Assembly (NCBI GenBank): GCA_003118195.1
Contig: BEXV01003995.1
Location: 1,463 to 20,809, forward strand
Direction of reading: 5' to 3'
From: Hemicentrotus pulcherrimus
Lineage: Eukaryota; Echinodermata; Echinoidea; Camarodonta; Strongylocentrotidae
DNA: 19,347 nt
Both the position numbers and the translations under genes were made by a program. The notes under the pieces were generated by a model. The model had not been told where the DNA came from. It did not search any database and saw only the letters and a list, made by a program, of their open reading frames with translations. Below are positions 10,601 through 18,028 of this stretch, piece by piece (the stretch's first letter is position 1; each line of letters starts with the position of its first letter).

Positions 10601-12273
10601 ATTATCGTATTTGAATATTCATTACTCACCATTTTGATATCTGTCGGTCAGAGTGCTTGACGTTGGTAATCGAGAAGCAGCCAAAAGCTCGGTAAGTCCT
10701 TTTATTTCTTTTATATTTTTTTTTCGTGGGGAAGGGGGGTAAAAAGGGAACTTTTAGGGACAATTGCCTAGAAAATTACTGCAATTGAAGATAAATGATG
10801 TATTTCTCCTCAAATTTGTCATGTTTGTGGGAGGGGCCTAACAGCTAAAATCTAGCCGTATCTTCCACACATTGGGGCTATGAGGGTCATAACGTCTGTG
10901 TATGGGGAATATCGACAAATGTCAGTTTTATTAAAGAATGACCCATACCAGACGGTTATTTCTGTCTATGTGGCTATTTACTTTCATCATCATTCTTCTT
11001 CTCCATGTCTTCCCAATTCCATGTTTAATTCTTCTCATGTCACTCTCTCTCTCTCTCTCTCCTCTTCTGCATAATTTCTTCCTTCTTCTAATTTCAGCAC
11101 CCTCTCTGTATCTCTCGATATCTATATCTCCCTACGTCTCTCTCTACCTGACAATGTCTCTTTCTTTATAAATGTTTAGTTATGTTTCTATATGTTAAAT
11201 CCTCATATATTGTATGCCTGCGTTGAATTACATTATCGAGTAGCATATTAAGAAAAGGCATATAATTTGCAGTACCGGTATAAAATTATGGTTTGAAATC
11301 AAACATGCATGCTTATGTTATTTTCCCAAAGTTGGAGTGTTGTAGTGAGATGAATTATTTTTTCTACAAGGTGTATTTAATTTTAACAGTTCCCATCGAA
11401 CTTGATTTATCATGAACTTGAAAGGTGTAAACAGTTCCCGTCGGTTTTGTCAGTATTTACTTGTCAAAAACGGTAAATTAATCGACAGCCTCAATTCAAA
11501 ATCGACAGCCTCAATTTCAATTTGAAATATGAATATAATAAATCCTCATCTAATAATAATAATGACAAATTCATACTATCTACTCTAGACCCCCTAGTCT
11601 ATTTATAACTTCAAATCTATTTAAAGTATGGGATATGAAATATAATAAGTTGTATTGTATTTTACTGTGTAGTATTATTTGTAGTAACTAGAGTCTAGTC
11701 CTATATAGATCTATCTATATCTATTCTAAGTTTTGTTGAAGTGTTTTTAAAGTCTGAGTTTGTATTTTGTAAAACTTGCAGTGTAATTTGGCTCTTGGAC
11801 TACCATTTTGCAGTTGATTCGTTTCACCTGTAATTTTAATTAACCATTCTACTACTACTACATTGAACCCCAAACATGCCAAACAAAGCTGACAATGACA
11901 ATGTCGTTTATAGAACTTTAGACCTATGCGTTTGGCTGGGAGTGCAGTGGCAGCTGAATGAAGCCGCTAGGCCAAGCGCAGTGGCCGCTCGGGCCGGCTG
12001 TGCCATCGACCTGCTGCGCTGCCGCTGAGCCCGGCGCTTCTCGCAGAACCATTCCGCGGGCACGATCGAAGGACGTGACGAACAGGTAAGTTTCCACAAT
12101 CATGGCAATAATTTCCTATATCTCACCTCTCTCCAAGTACTCTTAAAAAGGTTGCTGTCGTCGAAATACGTGACATGTTGTTTGTATTTCTTTAGAAATA
12201 TGTTGTGCGTGAAGAAACAGCCACAAACCCAGAATCTCTCGACGGAGTTCACTACTCCAGCTCCAGCAGCCAT
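4662..12273 (-). CDS. OGFOD2: OGFOD2, 2-oxoglutarate/Fe(II) oxygenase domain protein, in-frame stop in exon 5
   Basis: Seven minus-strand exons join in phase: 12273-12127, 9776-9720, 8552-8442, 7579-7480, 6857-6733, 5584-5327 and 4949-4662 (TAA stop). All introns are GT-AG; the model has 361 codons against 350 residues in human OGFOD2. The start ATG follows an in-frame TAA at once and has G at -3 and +4. Residues 14-30 carry the family's Cys-x-Cys-Phe N-terminal motif (VCGCFFTHNIFLKKY). Exon 2 gives MKRGC, exon 3 a basic helix (AEVERRKQRG), exon 4 YLAPEFLKIVEYC, exon 5 PKGRPNTMNNYG. The double-stranded beta-helix core has LDSHRAFIVKY, the iron ligands His238 and Asp240 (HYDNAEV), His293 (HMHGA), the likely 2-oxoglutarate-binding Arg303 (GERYNL) and a CPMC motif at 320-323. 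The protein is predicted to be a dioxygenase; its substrate is not established to my knowledge. Codon 151 (6822-6820) is TAG, at a position that is Pro in human. This would remove the whole catalytic core, so the copy may be a null allele, a pseudogene or a sequencing error. Confidence 0.93.
5585..6732 (-). other. OGFOD2 intron 5
   Basis: The donor GTAAGT follows NNYG and the acceptor CAG precedes VLLMELG. Besides the SINE at 6350-6640 it holds a C run (5680-5688), a poly-G run (6079-6088) and AT-rich filler. No coding feature was seen. Confidence 0.7.
6350..6640 (-). mobile_element. tRNA-derived SINE, near full length
   Basis: Read on the minus strand from 6640, the head has an A-box-like TGGCGGAATGG (6635-6625) and, 34 nt later, a B-box-like GTTTGAGTCCC (6590-6580), as in tRNA-derived SINEs. 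The body continues with CCTTGGCAAGATATTACTC, ATGGATACCGG, GAATGCT and GGTAGCTCGGCTAAAGCCA, and the tail is TTGTTATTATTTTGTTATTA. The same body blocks occur in opposite orientation at 16030-16186, so this is a family rather than a true tRNA gene. It lies in OGFOD2 intron 5 in the same orientation as the gene. Confidence 0.7.
6820..6822 (-). other. Premature TAG in OGFOD2 exon 5
   Basis: Exon 5 opens after TTTTTGTCAG at 6857, completing the split codon from exon 4 as G|CA. It reads SRVFSFPVFTA, TAG, FCDRFVEEITHFENSPLP and then KGRPNTMNNYG before GT donor GTAAGT. Homology continues on both sides of the stop without a shift. The TAG could instead be a splice acceptor, since CTTCACTGCCTAG looks like one. 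Using it would make the exon 4 junction read GTT CTG TGA and stop again. Skipping exon 5 (125 nt) also shifts frame. Confidence 0.85.
7040..7100 (+). repeat. Possible SINE body fragment
   Basis: The stretch GAAAAAATGGGTACCCAGAA resembles the ATGGGTACC block that opens the body of the SINE copy at 16030. Homology is short and not traceable further, so the call is tentative. Confidence 0.25.
7195..7420 (+). mobile_element. LINE (CR1/L2-like) 3' remnant
   Basis: Positions 7209-7259 encode FKTCLKTHLFKIAFDD followed by TAA. This resembles the C-terminus of CR1/L2-type reverse transcriptase ORFs, where a Phe-Lys-x-x-Leu-Lys-Thr-x-Leu-Phe pattern is common. An AT-rich 3' UTR follows, then a hairpin AAAGTGCTTA (7374-7383) and TAAGCGCTTT (7397-7406), then TATAATATAATGA. 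The element is severely 5'-truncated and lies antisense inside OGFOD2 intron 4 (6858-7479). Clade assignment is by recall of the motif only. Confidence 0.6.
7580..8441 (-). other. OGFOD2 intron 3, with a GA microsatellite
   Basis: The donor CAG|GTAAAC is in phase 0 and the acceptor is TTTCAG. It contains a GA-rich microsatellite at 7688-7761, a purine-rich patch at about 8055-8084 and an A run at 8099-8112. No coding feature was seen. Confidence 0.75.
8553..9719 (-). other. OGFOD2 intron 2
   Basis: The donor is AAG|GTAGGT and the acceptor TTACCAG. Apart from the retroelement at 9390-9640 it holds AT-rich DNA and a G-rich spot near 9241-9260. Small open frames on the minus strand here (9158-9403, 9376-9561) resemble no family. 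Confidence 0.65.
9390..9640 (-). mobile_element. Retroelement fragment with GCGC hairpin and TTA tail
   Basis: On the minus strand the 3' end has a hairpin of GGCGCATT (plus-strand 9466-9473) and AATGCGCT (9438-9445), with one wobble pair. It is followed by ATATAAGGACGAACTATTAT and a run of TTA repeats. Upstream non-coding sequence such as GGTCAAGCCCGGTGAAGGGC probably belongs to the same element, but its 5' limit is uncertain. Confidence 0.55.
10440..10700. promoter_or_regulatory. CpG-dense block with opposed splice donors, possible alternative promoter
   Basis: About 20 CpG dinucleotides lie in some 250 bp, in DNA where CpG is otherwise sparse. On the minus strand an ATG at 10632 opens a 41-codon frame ending at AAAC|GTAAGT (10510/10509). 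It is in phase 0 and could splice straight to OGFOD2 exon 2. On the plus strand a donor CTCG|GTAAGT lies at 10691/10692. The pair suggests a bidirectional promoter or CpG-island-like element inside intron 1. No transcript evidence is available, and the encoded 41 residues resemble nothing I know. Confidence 0.35.
10469..10488. promoter_or_regulatory. Overlapping palindromes with ACGTG cores
   Basis: GTACGTGCACGTAC (10469-10482) is a perfect 14-bp palindrome, and GTACATGTAC (10479-10488) is a second overlapping one. The first carries ACGTG on both strands, which is the core of hypoxia-response and some bHLH-PAS sites. A regulatory role is inference. Confidence 0.3.
11930..12085 (+). other. GC-rich block ending in a consensus splice donor; possible ZSWIM7 5' exon
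   Basis: This block is far richer in G+C than its flanks and ends at AACAG|GTAAGT (donor GT at 12086). It could be a non-coding first exon of ZSWIM7 joined to the acceptor at 13074, which would overlap the OGFOD2 5' end antisense. The translations on both strands match no known family. An inserted foreign or repeat-derived segment is the alternative. Confidence 0.3.
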
Positions 12274-13074
12274 AACTTACGTTGACGGTATTCGTATATT
12301 TGGTTTGTGTGCATATTCCCGGCGGTCAAGAATGTAACGAATGTTTGGAGTTACAACGCTATGTAAATGCGAATGTGACCGAAAACTACCTTAATACTTT
12401 TAGACATTCATCGACTTGCAAATGTCGATAGCGCTCTCTCAATCAAATCATATCACTGCACATGTATGCATGCATGGTAGATCTATACCACCTCGCCCGT
12501 GGAATTAAGGCCTCTGTAGACCTACCGGTAGATTTTGTAAGTAGTTTTCATCAATTTCATGCAAAGTAAAAAAGAGATAATCATCGTGTGTCTGACTCTG
12601 AGGACAACCACGTACCGGTATATGTGTCAGATTTCATCAAATAATGCTGTTATAGCTGTCCCAAATGGCATTTGATTGGGACTTTGTGTGTGTGTGTGTG
12701 TGTATTTGGGTTTTTACAGACGTGTATCAATCAGATATGATTATATACGTCTAGTCTGGGGACCGACTTTTAACGTCACCGGCACCATCCGAAAGACGTG
12801 ACGCAGTTTCGAACCTGCGTCCTCGGCTGAATCAGTATGTAACTTCCACTGTTAGCTGGATTACAGGCGCACGCCATTGTGCCAAGTTTGCCTTCAGCCT
12901 TAGTTCAAGAGTGAAACAGCAGTGTGGTAGAAGGTTTTATTAGCAGATTAGGTCATTAGGGGGATCGGAGCGGGCTCAACCCCTAACTCCCCCCCCCCCC
13001 TTCCCAATCATGCTCATCCCCTTCTAAGCTACTTTACTCTTTAGCAATAAGATGCCTTTATATTCTCATCACAG
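12274..13074. promoter_or_regulatory. Divergent upstream region between OGFOD2 and ZSWIM7
   Basis: The two start codons face away from each other, 828 bp apart, so this interval should hold the OGFOD2 promoter and at least part of the ZSWIM7 one. It contains a GT microsatellite (12684-12703), two TACCGGTA palindromes (12523-12530, 12613-12620), a SINE (12753-12883) and a C run near 12989-12999. No TATA box was assigned. Confidence 0.5.
12753..12883 (-). mobile_element. tRNA-derived SINE, a second family
   Basis: On the minus strand it begins GGCACAATGGCGTGCGCC (A-box-like region at plus-strand 12866-12876). The B box GGTTCGAAACT follows at 12815-12805, and the body is CTTTCGGATGG, GACGTTAAAAGTCGGTCCCC. 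The GGATGG-GACGTTAAA-GGTCCC pattern is one I associate with deuterostome SINEs. It carries no visible TTA tail. Its head differs from the SINE in OGFOD2 intron 5. Confidence 0.6.
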
Positions 13075-13082
13075 GATTTTAA

Positions 13083-13139
13083 ATGAGGACAGCTAGGAAT
13101 CATGGTAGATCAACCATTGGATGCATCTCACTTGAGTGA
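13083..13139 (+). other. Upstream ORF overlapping the ZSWIM7 start
   Basis: If the 5' exon begins at the acceptor at 13074, an ATG at 13083 opens an 18-codon frame that runs past the ZSWIM7 ATG in another frame and ends in TGA. Its context is poor (T at -3). The main ATG at 13102 has A at -3 and G at +4, so leaky scanning is expected. Confidence 0.35.
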
Positions 13140-16100
13140 ACTGGTTCACTTGGAACTATTGCAACATGCCAAGTCTGTATATGAAGAACAGGGAACATGT
13201 GAGTATTAAAACTAGATGGGAAAAAGTACTGCCCCCCCCCCCCTCCCCCCCTTTTTTTTTACAGGGGAAGATTTCTTGGAAATGAGGTTGGGTTTTATCA
13301 AACTTAGAAAAGTGTTCCCATATGATATAGATCAGTGAAAGCTTGAGGAAAAATCAGATACCATAATTTGTTTTGTTTAAAAATAATTTTTTAAGTTGTA
13401 CCAAAATTGTGCATCGTTCTAATTTTTAAGTTTGTATATAAAGTTTTCAAAATTACAAATTCTTACTGCAGACAAGCCAGAGAGCATGCAGAGCAAGTGG
13501 GATAGGTGCTTGTATTGTGAGGTGTGTGATCTCTTGCCATCTAGAATCTTCAATATACCTCAATCTTTTAACAATGTTTCTTATTTTTTAAACATTTTTT
13601 GTTAAAAGTGTACCAATCGCCCAAAATATTTGAGTCTGTGATTTAGAGGCTCAATGCCACTTCAAAATATATGCTTCAATTCTCTAGAGAGATATTGCAA
13701 CGTTTAAATACTCCGCTCTCAGTAAACAAAAAAGCGACTTGTGTCTTGTGATTATACTACTTAATTAACTCACCCATACAGAACCCAAGTCCGATTTGGC
13801 TTTTGTGAGCGGAGTTTTATGTTATTCTTTATTTTCTTATACTCCTTATCTGTTAGCCAATACCAGGTTAAGTTGTTTTAAGTTCATTTAATTCATTCTT
13901 GCTATATGCAATTTTTGGTTTACTTTGATCAAGCCAGTTTGATGCCAGAGTGGATTTTCCCTTCAAAGAGAAACTTGTTTTCTGTCCACTTTGAGAGAAA
14001 CTGGTTCAAAATGTTATGAAATGTTTGTCTCATTGTCATTGTAGGTCAGCATTCAGCAAAAATGTTTTTTAAAATGTGCCTAATTTATTTCCAGTTACAT
14101 AAGAGAGTTAGTCATTATAGTCCCACACATTAAAATTAAGATTGTCTTTAAGAGTGAATAAAAAATATGGTACAGATAATTTTCTGAAATGAAATTAAAA
14201 CAAGTATTTCAGCACTTTAAGAAGTTCAAGTAATGGATGCATTCTCTCCAAACAATAGGGAAGCCAAAATTTGAGTTAATGCATGTATTTCACTCGGTTT
14301 CTTTCTCATTATGAAATCAATTATATGTGCATGAAGATTCAACATTACGATAATTTTTTTTTTTCCTATTTGCTCTCAGTGACAGATGATGTCCTCTCTG
14401 CGTAAGTATTTCCACCATTTCTGTAACAAATTAATCTTCAAAATGCAAAATTAACATCAACAAGACTGACAACAGACTGAACAAACAAAAAATCACATTA
14501 CCCTAAAAGGCTAGGTTAAGAATTGGTCAGTTTGAAGTTGGTTTTTAGTATCCCTGAGTATAAACAGATTTGTAACTGGGGTTAAACTGACATACTTCAG
14601 GGAAATGTTATATAATGACCAAATATTGTTCTGTTAAGCTCAGTTTCAATTCATTAATGCAAATTGCCCCGAAAATTATCCTTATAGCTAAATTAGGCAT
14701 TAATTGATGCTATACCTTAAAATAATGGAAGAAAAGCAAGTACATCAGGAAATCACCCTTGTTTTGGGGGGTAATTAAAGATTTTTTTTTTAAAACTTTG
14801 ATGTAAGAGCAGATTGTGATATGGGTATTTGATTATGATAAACTTAGTTAACATTTACATGTTCTGGTAAAGACATATGAGTGCTTTCCTTTGACTGACC
14901 CCTCTTTCCCCTCTTCCGTATTGAATAATAGGCTCCATTTTATGTTTGGACCGCCTCTCCTGCAAGCCCTAGACCTGGTGGACCATCAGAGTGTGACCCT
15001 GATCAAGAGCGAACCGGCCGGTAGAATAGTTTATCAGGTAACACAGCAATGCCTCTGAGCAGTGGCACCATGTTTGGCATTAAAGATAAATTTGAGTTCT
15101 GGTCATGCGAGTGCATTGTGAAAGAAAAGGTGTGGAATGGATCAGAAAAATGTGGTCATGTAGCATGTAAGTATTTGTGTGTACTGCAAGGTTCTGGAGT
15201 CATCAAAATCATAATAAATTTGGCCCAGTCTTGGTAAAGTAACAAGCACTGATGTACACAGAAAGTTGTATATGGGACTACACAAATGGTGTCTGACCTA
15301 CCTATTTTGAATTCCTTATCTTTCTATGCTCATTACTCAGCCAGTATACTTTTTTATCAAAATTGTTTGGCATCTTGAACATTCAGTGTTAAAGTTTTGT
15401 TTGATTCTGTGAGCATTCATTTTCTGTTTTACCAGTATTCATAGGGTTGGGAGGGATGTCCTCCCATGCCCCATGCCTCTACTGTAGGTAACCTACAGTA
15501 CTGCATTTAACTTATGAGTTTACTATATGACTGAGGCCTAATGTTTGAATTTGTTCAGTCCGAGGAAGTTCACCCTGACATTCAGTTTATTTTGATAGAA
15601 GCAGAAAAATTAGAGAAACATATCAGTGAACAACTTTGTGATGTTTCTTGTGATGTCCTCTCTCAGGCTCGTCACAGAGCGATAAAACTCCTTTAACCGG
15701 ACAGAGTTTTATGTCTAGTTTTGTATCACAAACTCTTTTCTTTGTTTGCAGGTTGTCGGTAGCTCTGGAAGTCCATACCTGTGTCTACCAAGTGCAGGTT
15801 ACTGCCCTTGTCTATTCTTCTCATTTGCAGGTAAGTGATTATTTTGGTTGTTAATCGATCATTAGGCCCCCCAAAGAAAGATGTTGTATTACCCTTTAAG
15901 TGCCAAAACATGGGTCGGTCGGTAGGAAATCTTTTCTGCCTCCCTCTTTGGGCTGATATTTCTCAGTTTTGTATTGCATTCAACATTCTTTTTTCTTTAA
16001 AAAAAAAAGGTTAAAAAAAAAAACTTTTTCAAAATGGGTACCTGGTAGGAATTTATTCCTTGAAATGCTAGAGTGTCGTATGGCAGCCGTGCTAAAGCCA

Positions 16101-17267
16101 GGGTAATAATCGGGAGCGCCAGGAGGGTCAAATCTGACTGACATGAGCGCTATACAAGAACCCACTATTATTATTATTATTATTAAAAAGCTGATCATAG
16201 ATTTCAAGATTTTGGGGTTGGTCGCAAAGGGCAATACAACATCTTTTTTTAAAATGCTTTATGGATACTACTATGATGCAGGTACATATGTATCGCAAAT
16301 ATGCTTCTTTTTTTTTCCTAACAAGAGAGAGAGAGAGAGAGCGCCATATTTTGTTTTATTTTGATGAATTGAGTTCTCGTCATGATCATTGATTATAGAA
16401 ATGAATAAAATCACACTCATTCTCCACTTTATATCATTTTTTTCCCCATAATTTTTCAGTTCTCAAGAGGAAAGAGGTTCCTATGGTAAGTGAACCAGTT
16501 CAGATATTTATAATCATGTTAAAGATTGAGTTTTGAGGGGAATGTTAAAATAGGAAACATCTCAATAATATTATCGTCCTTTGTGAAAGGGAAGAGAGGG
16601 GAGAGGGACGGGGAGAGTTGGGTGTCATGAAAAATAATATTTCACCTGAAGTATACACTGGATAGTTGAATGTTCATACATACATTTATATCTTCTTTGT
16701 TTCATACATTGTTATATATAGGGACAAAAATAGAAAATTCCAAGTGACTTTTAGTTATGTTGAAAAGTTGGAAAAGAAATGTTCAATGCAGTTATCAAGA
16801 GGTGTTGGGATGAAGTGGATTATTAACAATTGACTAGAGATGCAAAGGTTTAGGTTAAATCTTCAGCATGGCCTGCACTTAATGCAAGGCATTTTGTCTA
16901 CATTGCTTCTCTCCAACAGGGTACCCAGTAAGATAATCAGTTTGTGCCAGGGTGGAAAGCTCCCCATGGAGAGGAGAATGTGCACAGAAACTCTGGGCAG
17001 GCAACCCTGAATCCCCTGACTGGGGTCATGATATATCTGTTAGAGATGCTGTGGATGCATCAAATGCTATATTTAATATGTATCCAGAATATTATTATTA
17101 TTTTGGTCAAAATCTGGAACATATCCATTTCTTTTTTGCAGTGCAAGCACATGCTAGCTATACTGCTTGCCTCCACTATGGGACTGGTGAAAGAGACTAC
17201 TGAATCGGATGATCATGTGACCAACCTCCTACTCTCGGCCGCTAAGACTGATGCGGAACCCACTTGA
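13102..17267 (+). CDS. ZSWIM7: ZSWIM7 (SWS1), SWIM zinc-finger protein of the Shu complex
   Basis: Six exons join in phase with GT-AG introns: 13102-13198, 14380-14401, 14932-15037, 15752-15830, 16460-16485 and 17142-17267. They give 151 residues, close to the human 140. The coding exon starts after acceptor CATCACAG at 13074. Recognisable blocks are LTDDVLSALHFMFG (33-46), QALDLVDHQSVTLI (51-64), GRIVYQVVGSS (70-80) and the SWIM finger Cys93-Pro-Cys95, 15 residues, Cys111-Lys-His113. That CxC/CxH zinc pattern and its spacing are the same in human ZSWIM7. In animals SWS1 pairs with SWSAP1 in the nucleus and supports RAD51 in homologous recombination, notably in meiosis. Exons 2 (22 nt) and 5 (26 nt) are microexons, and the CKH triplet forms the first three codons of exon 6. 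Exon 1 contains an overlapping upstream ATG. Gene identity is very secure; the 5' UTR exon is not defined. Confidence 0.95.
13199..14379 (+). other. ZSWIM7 intron 1
   Basis: The donor is ACAT|GTGAGT and the acceptor TTGCTCTCAG. It includes a C run followed by a T run (about 13232-13260) and AT-rich DNA. No other feature was recognised. Confidence 0.75.
14402..14931 (+). other. ZSWIM7 intron 2
   Basis: The donor GTAAGT follows the 22-nt exon and the acceptor is TGAATAATAG, with a pyrimidine-rich tract (CCCCTCTTTCCCCTCTTCC) upstream. No other feature was seen. Confidence 0.75.
15038..15751 (+). other. ZSWIM7 intron 3
   Basis: The donor is CAG|GTAACA and the acceptor TTTGTTTGCAG. A 62-codon open frame at 15049-15237 matches no family and is intronic noise. 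Confidence 0.75.
16030..16186 (+). mobile_element. 5'-truncated SINE with GCGC hairpin and ATT tail
   Basis: The body reads ATGGGTACCTGGTAGGAATT, CCTTGAAATGCT, then GGCAGCCGTGCTAAAGCCAG and GGTAATAAT. These blocks align in order with the SINE at 6350-6640. The 3' end has AGCGCC (16115-16120) and GAGCGCT (16145-16151) as hairpin arms, followed by ATACAAGAACCCACT and an ATT run to 16185. The tRNA-like head is missing. It lies in ZSWIM7 intron 4. Confidence 0.65.
16320..16345. repeat. GA microsatellite
   Basis: A short GA dinucleotide run lies in ZSWIM7 intron 4 and creates part of an artificial open frame. Confidence 0.85.
16486..17141 (+). other. ZSWIM7 intron 5
   Basis: The donor is CTATG|GTAAGT and the acceptor TTCTTTTTTGCAG. 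Open frames starting at 16944 and 16952 arise because the intron happens to read in phase into exon 6. They lack similarity to ZSWIM7 before residue 111. Confidence 0.75.
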
Positions 17268-17690
17268 AGCATGTCTTGGATTTGTTTTCTCCTCGGGGTA
17301 CTGTCCCCAACAGGATTGACCTGATGGGAGTTGGAAATGATTCCAAGGAAAATAATTGACGACAACTACGGAGCGAGACCAACCGAGACAACAGTACATC
17401 TAGATTATGGACACTAAGTCGTGTCTTTTGGATGGTGATGTGAAAGGTGGATCCCCAGACTTACATGTCTGTAAAAACTCAATTATACACACATACATAT
17501 TAGTAATGAGCCATACAAAAGAAAAATAACAGACAATGATAGCCCTGAAACTGTAAAATACACAAAATAAAAGAATGTAAGTTTAAGTTTTGTCTTGATT
17601 TAAAATTGCATTTCCAAGAATATTTCAAGTAAATGTACAAAATTGAATTAGAAAATTACAATAAAAGTAACTGATGGAGTACTGTAAAAA
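17268..17690 (+). other. ZSWIM7 3' UTR with two poly(A) signals
   Basis: After the TGA, AATAAA hexamers occur at 17566-17571 and 17660-17665. Either could direct cleavage within the next 10-30 nt. The interval contains no other feature. Confidence 0.55.
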
Positions 17691-18028
17691 ATCTTTTTTG
17701 TATTGCTATCCATGAAACAGATATTGTGCTTAGGAATGGGCTTGGAGCCTATATCACAGAGGAAATGGTTATGTTTATTCCTTGAATATACACACTTCAT
17801 ATTTGACATATTATTGGAAAGTGTTTTTAAATGCTATTTTGATCATGATCCATTTAATGGATATTCGCTTACTGATGTTTTGGGGGAGAAATTCAAATTC
17901 AAATGTGAATTAATGAAGTCGAAGGAGGTGTTTGTTGAATGGTTGATCTGACCTTTACTATTGATCTGATAATTTTTTATATTACTGTGTATGACTTACG
18001 TAACACTATTTGTAGGAAATTGTATTTA
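17691..18028. other. Downstream flank, no recognised gene
   Basis: An 82-codon plus-strand frame (17703-17951) is AT-rich with no known similarity. It overlaps the region just past the second poly(A) signal and is treated as chance. Confidence 0.4.

Larger units (their letters stand above)
9777..12126 (-). other. OGFOD2 intron 1
   Basis: At 2350 bp this is the longest intron. The donor is GAG|GTGAGA and the acceptor CTTCACAG, both phase 0. It contains the CpG-dense block at 10440-10700, the GC-rich block at 11930-12085, a CT microsatellite at about 11042-11062 and a short TAA repeat near 11551-11563. Open frames at 10880-11171 come from the CT-rich DNA and are not genes. Confidence 0.7.

Noticed and set aside
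10378..10660. Overlapping 84- and 103-codon frames on opposite strands
   Set aside because: The full frames match no family. Only the first 41 codons of the minus frame, up to a GTAAGT, are kept, as a possible alternative exon.
10880..11171. Two overlapping plus-strand frames
   Set aside because: They sit on CT-rich low-complexity DNA inside OGFOD2 intron 1.
16944..17267. 107-codon frame as a separate gene
   Set aside because: Its last 41 codons are ZSWIM7 exon 6; the rest is intron 5 sequence before a strong acceptor.
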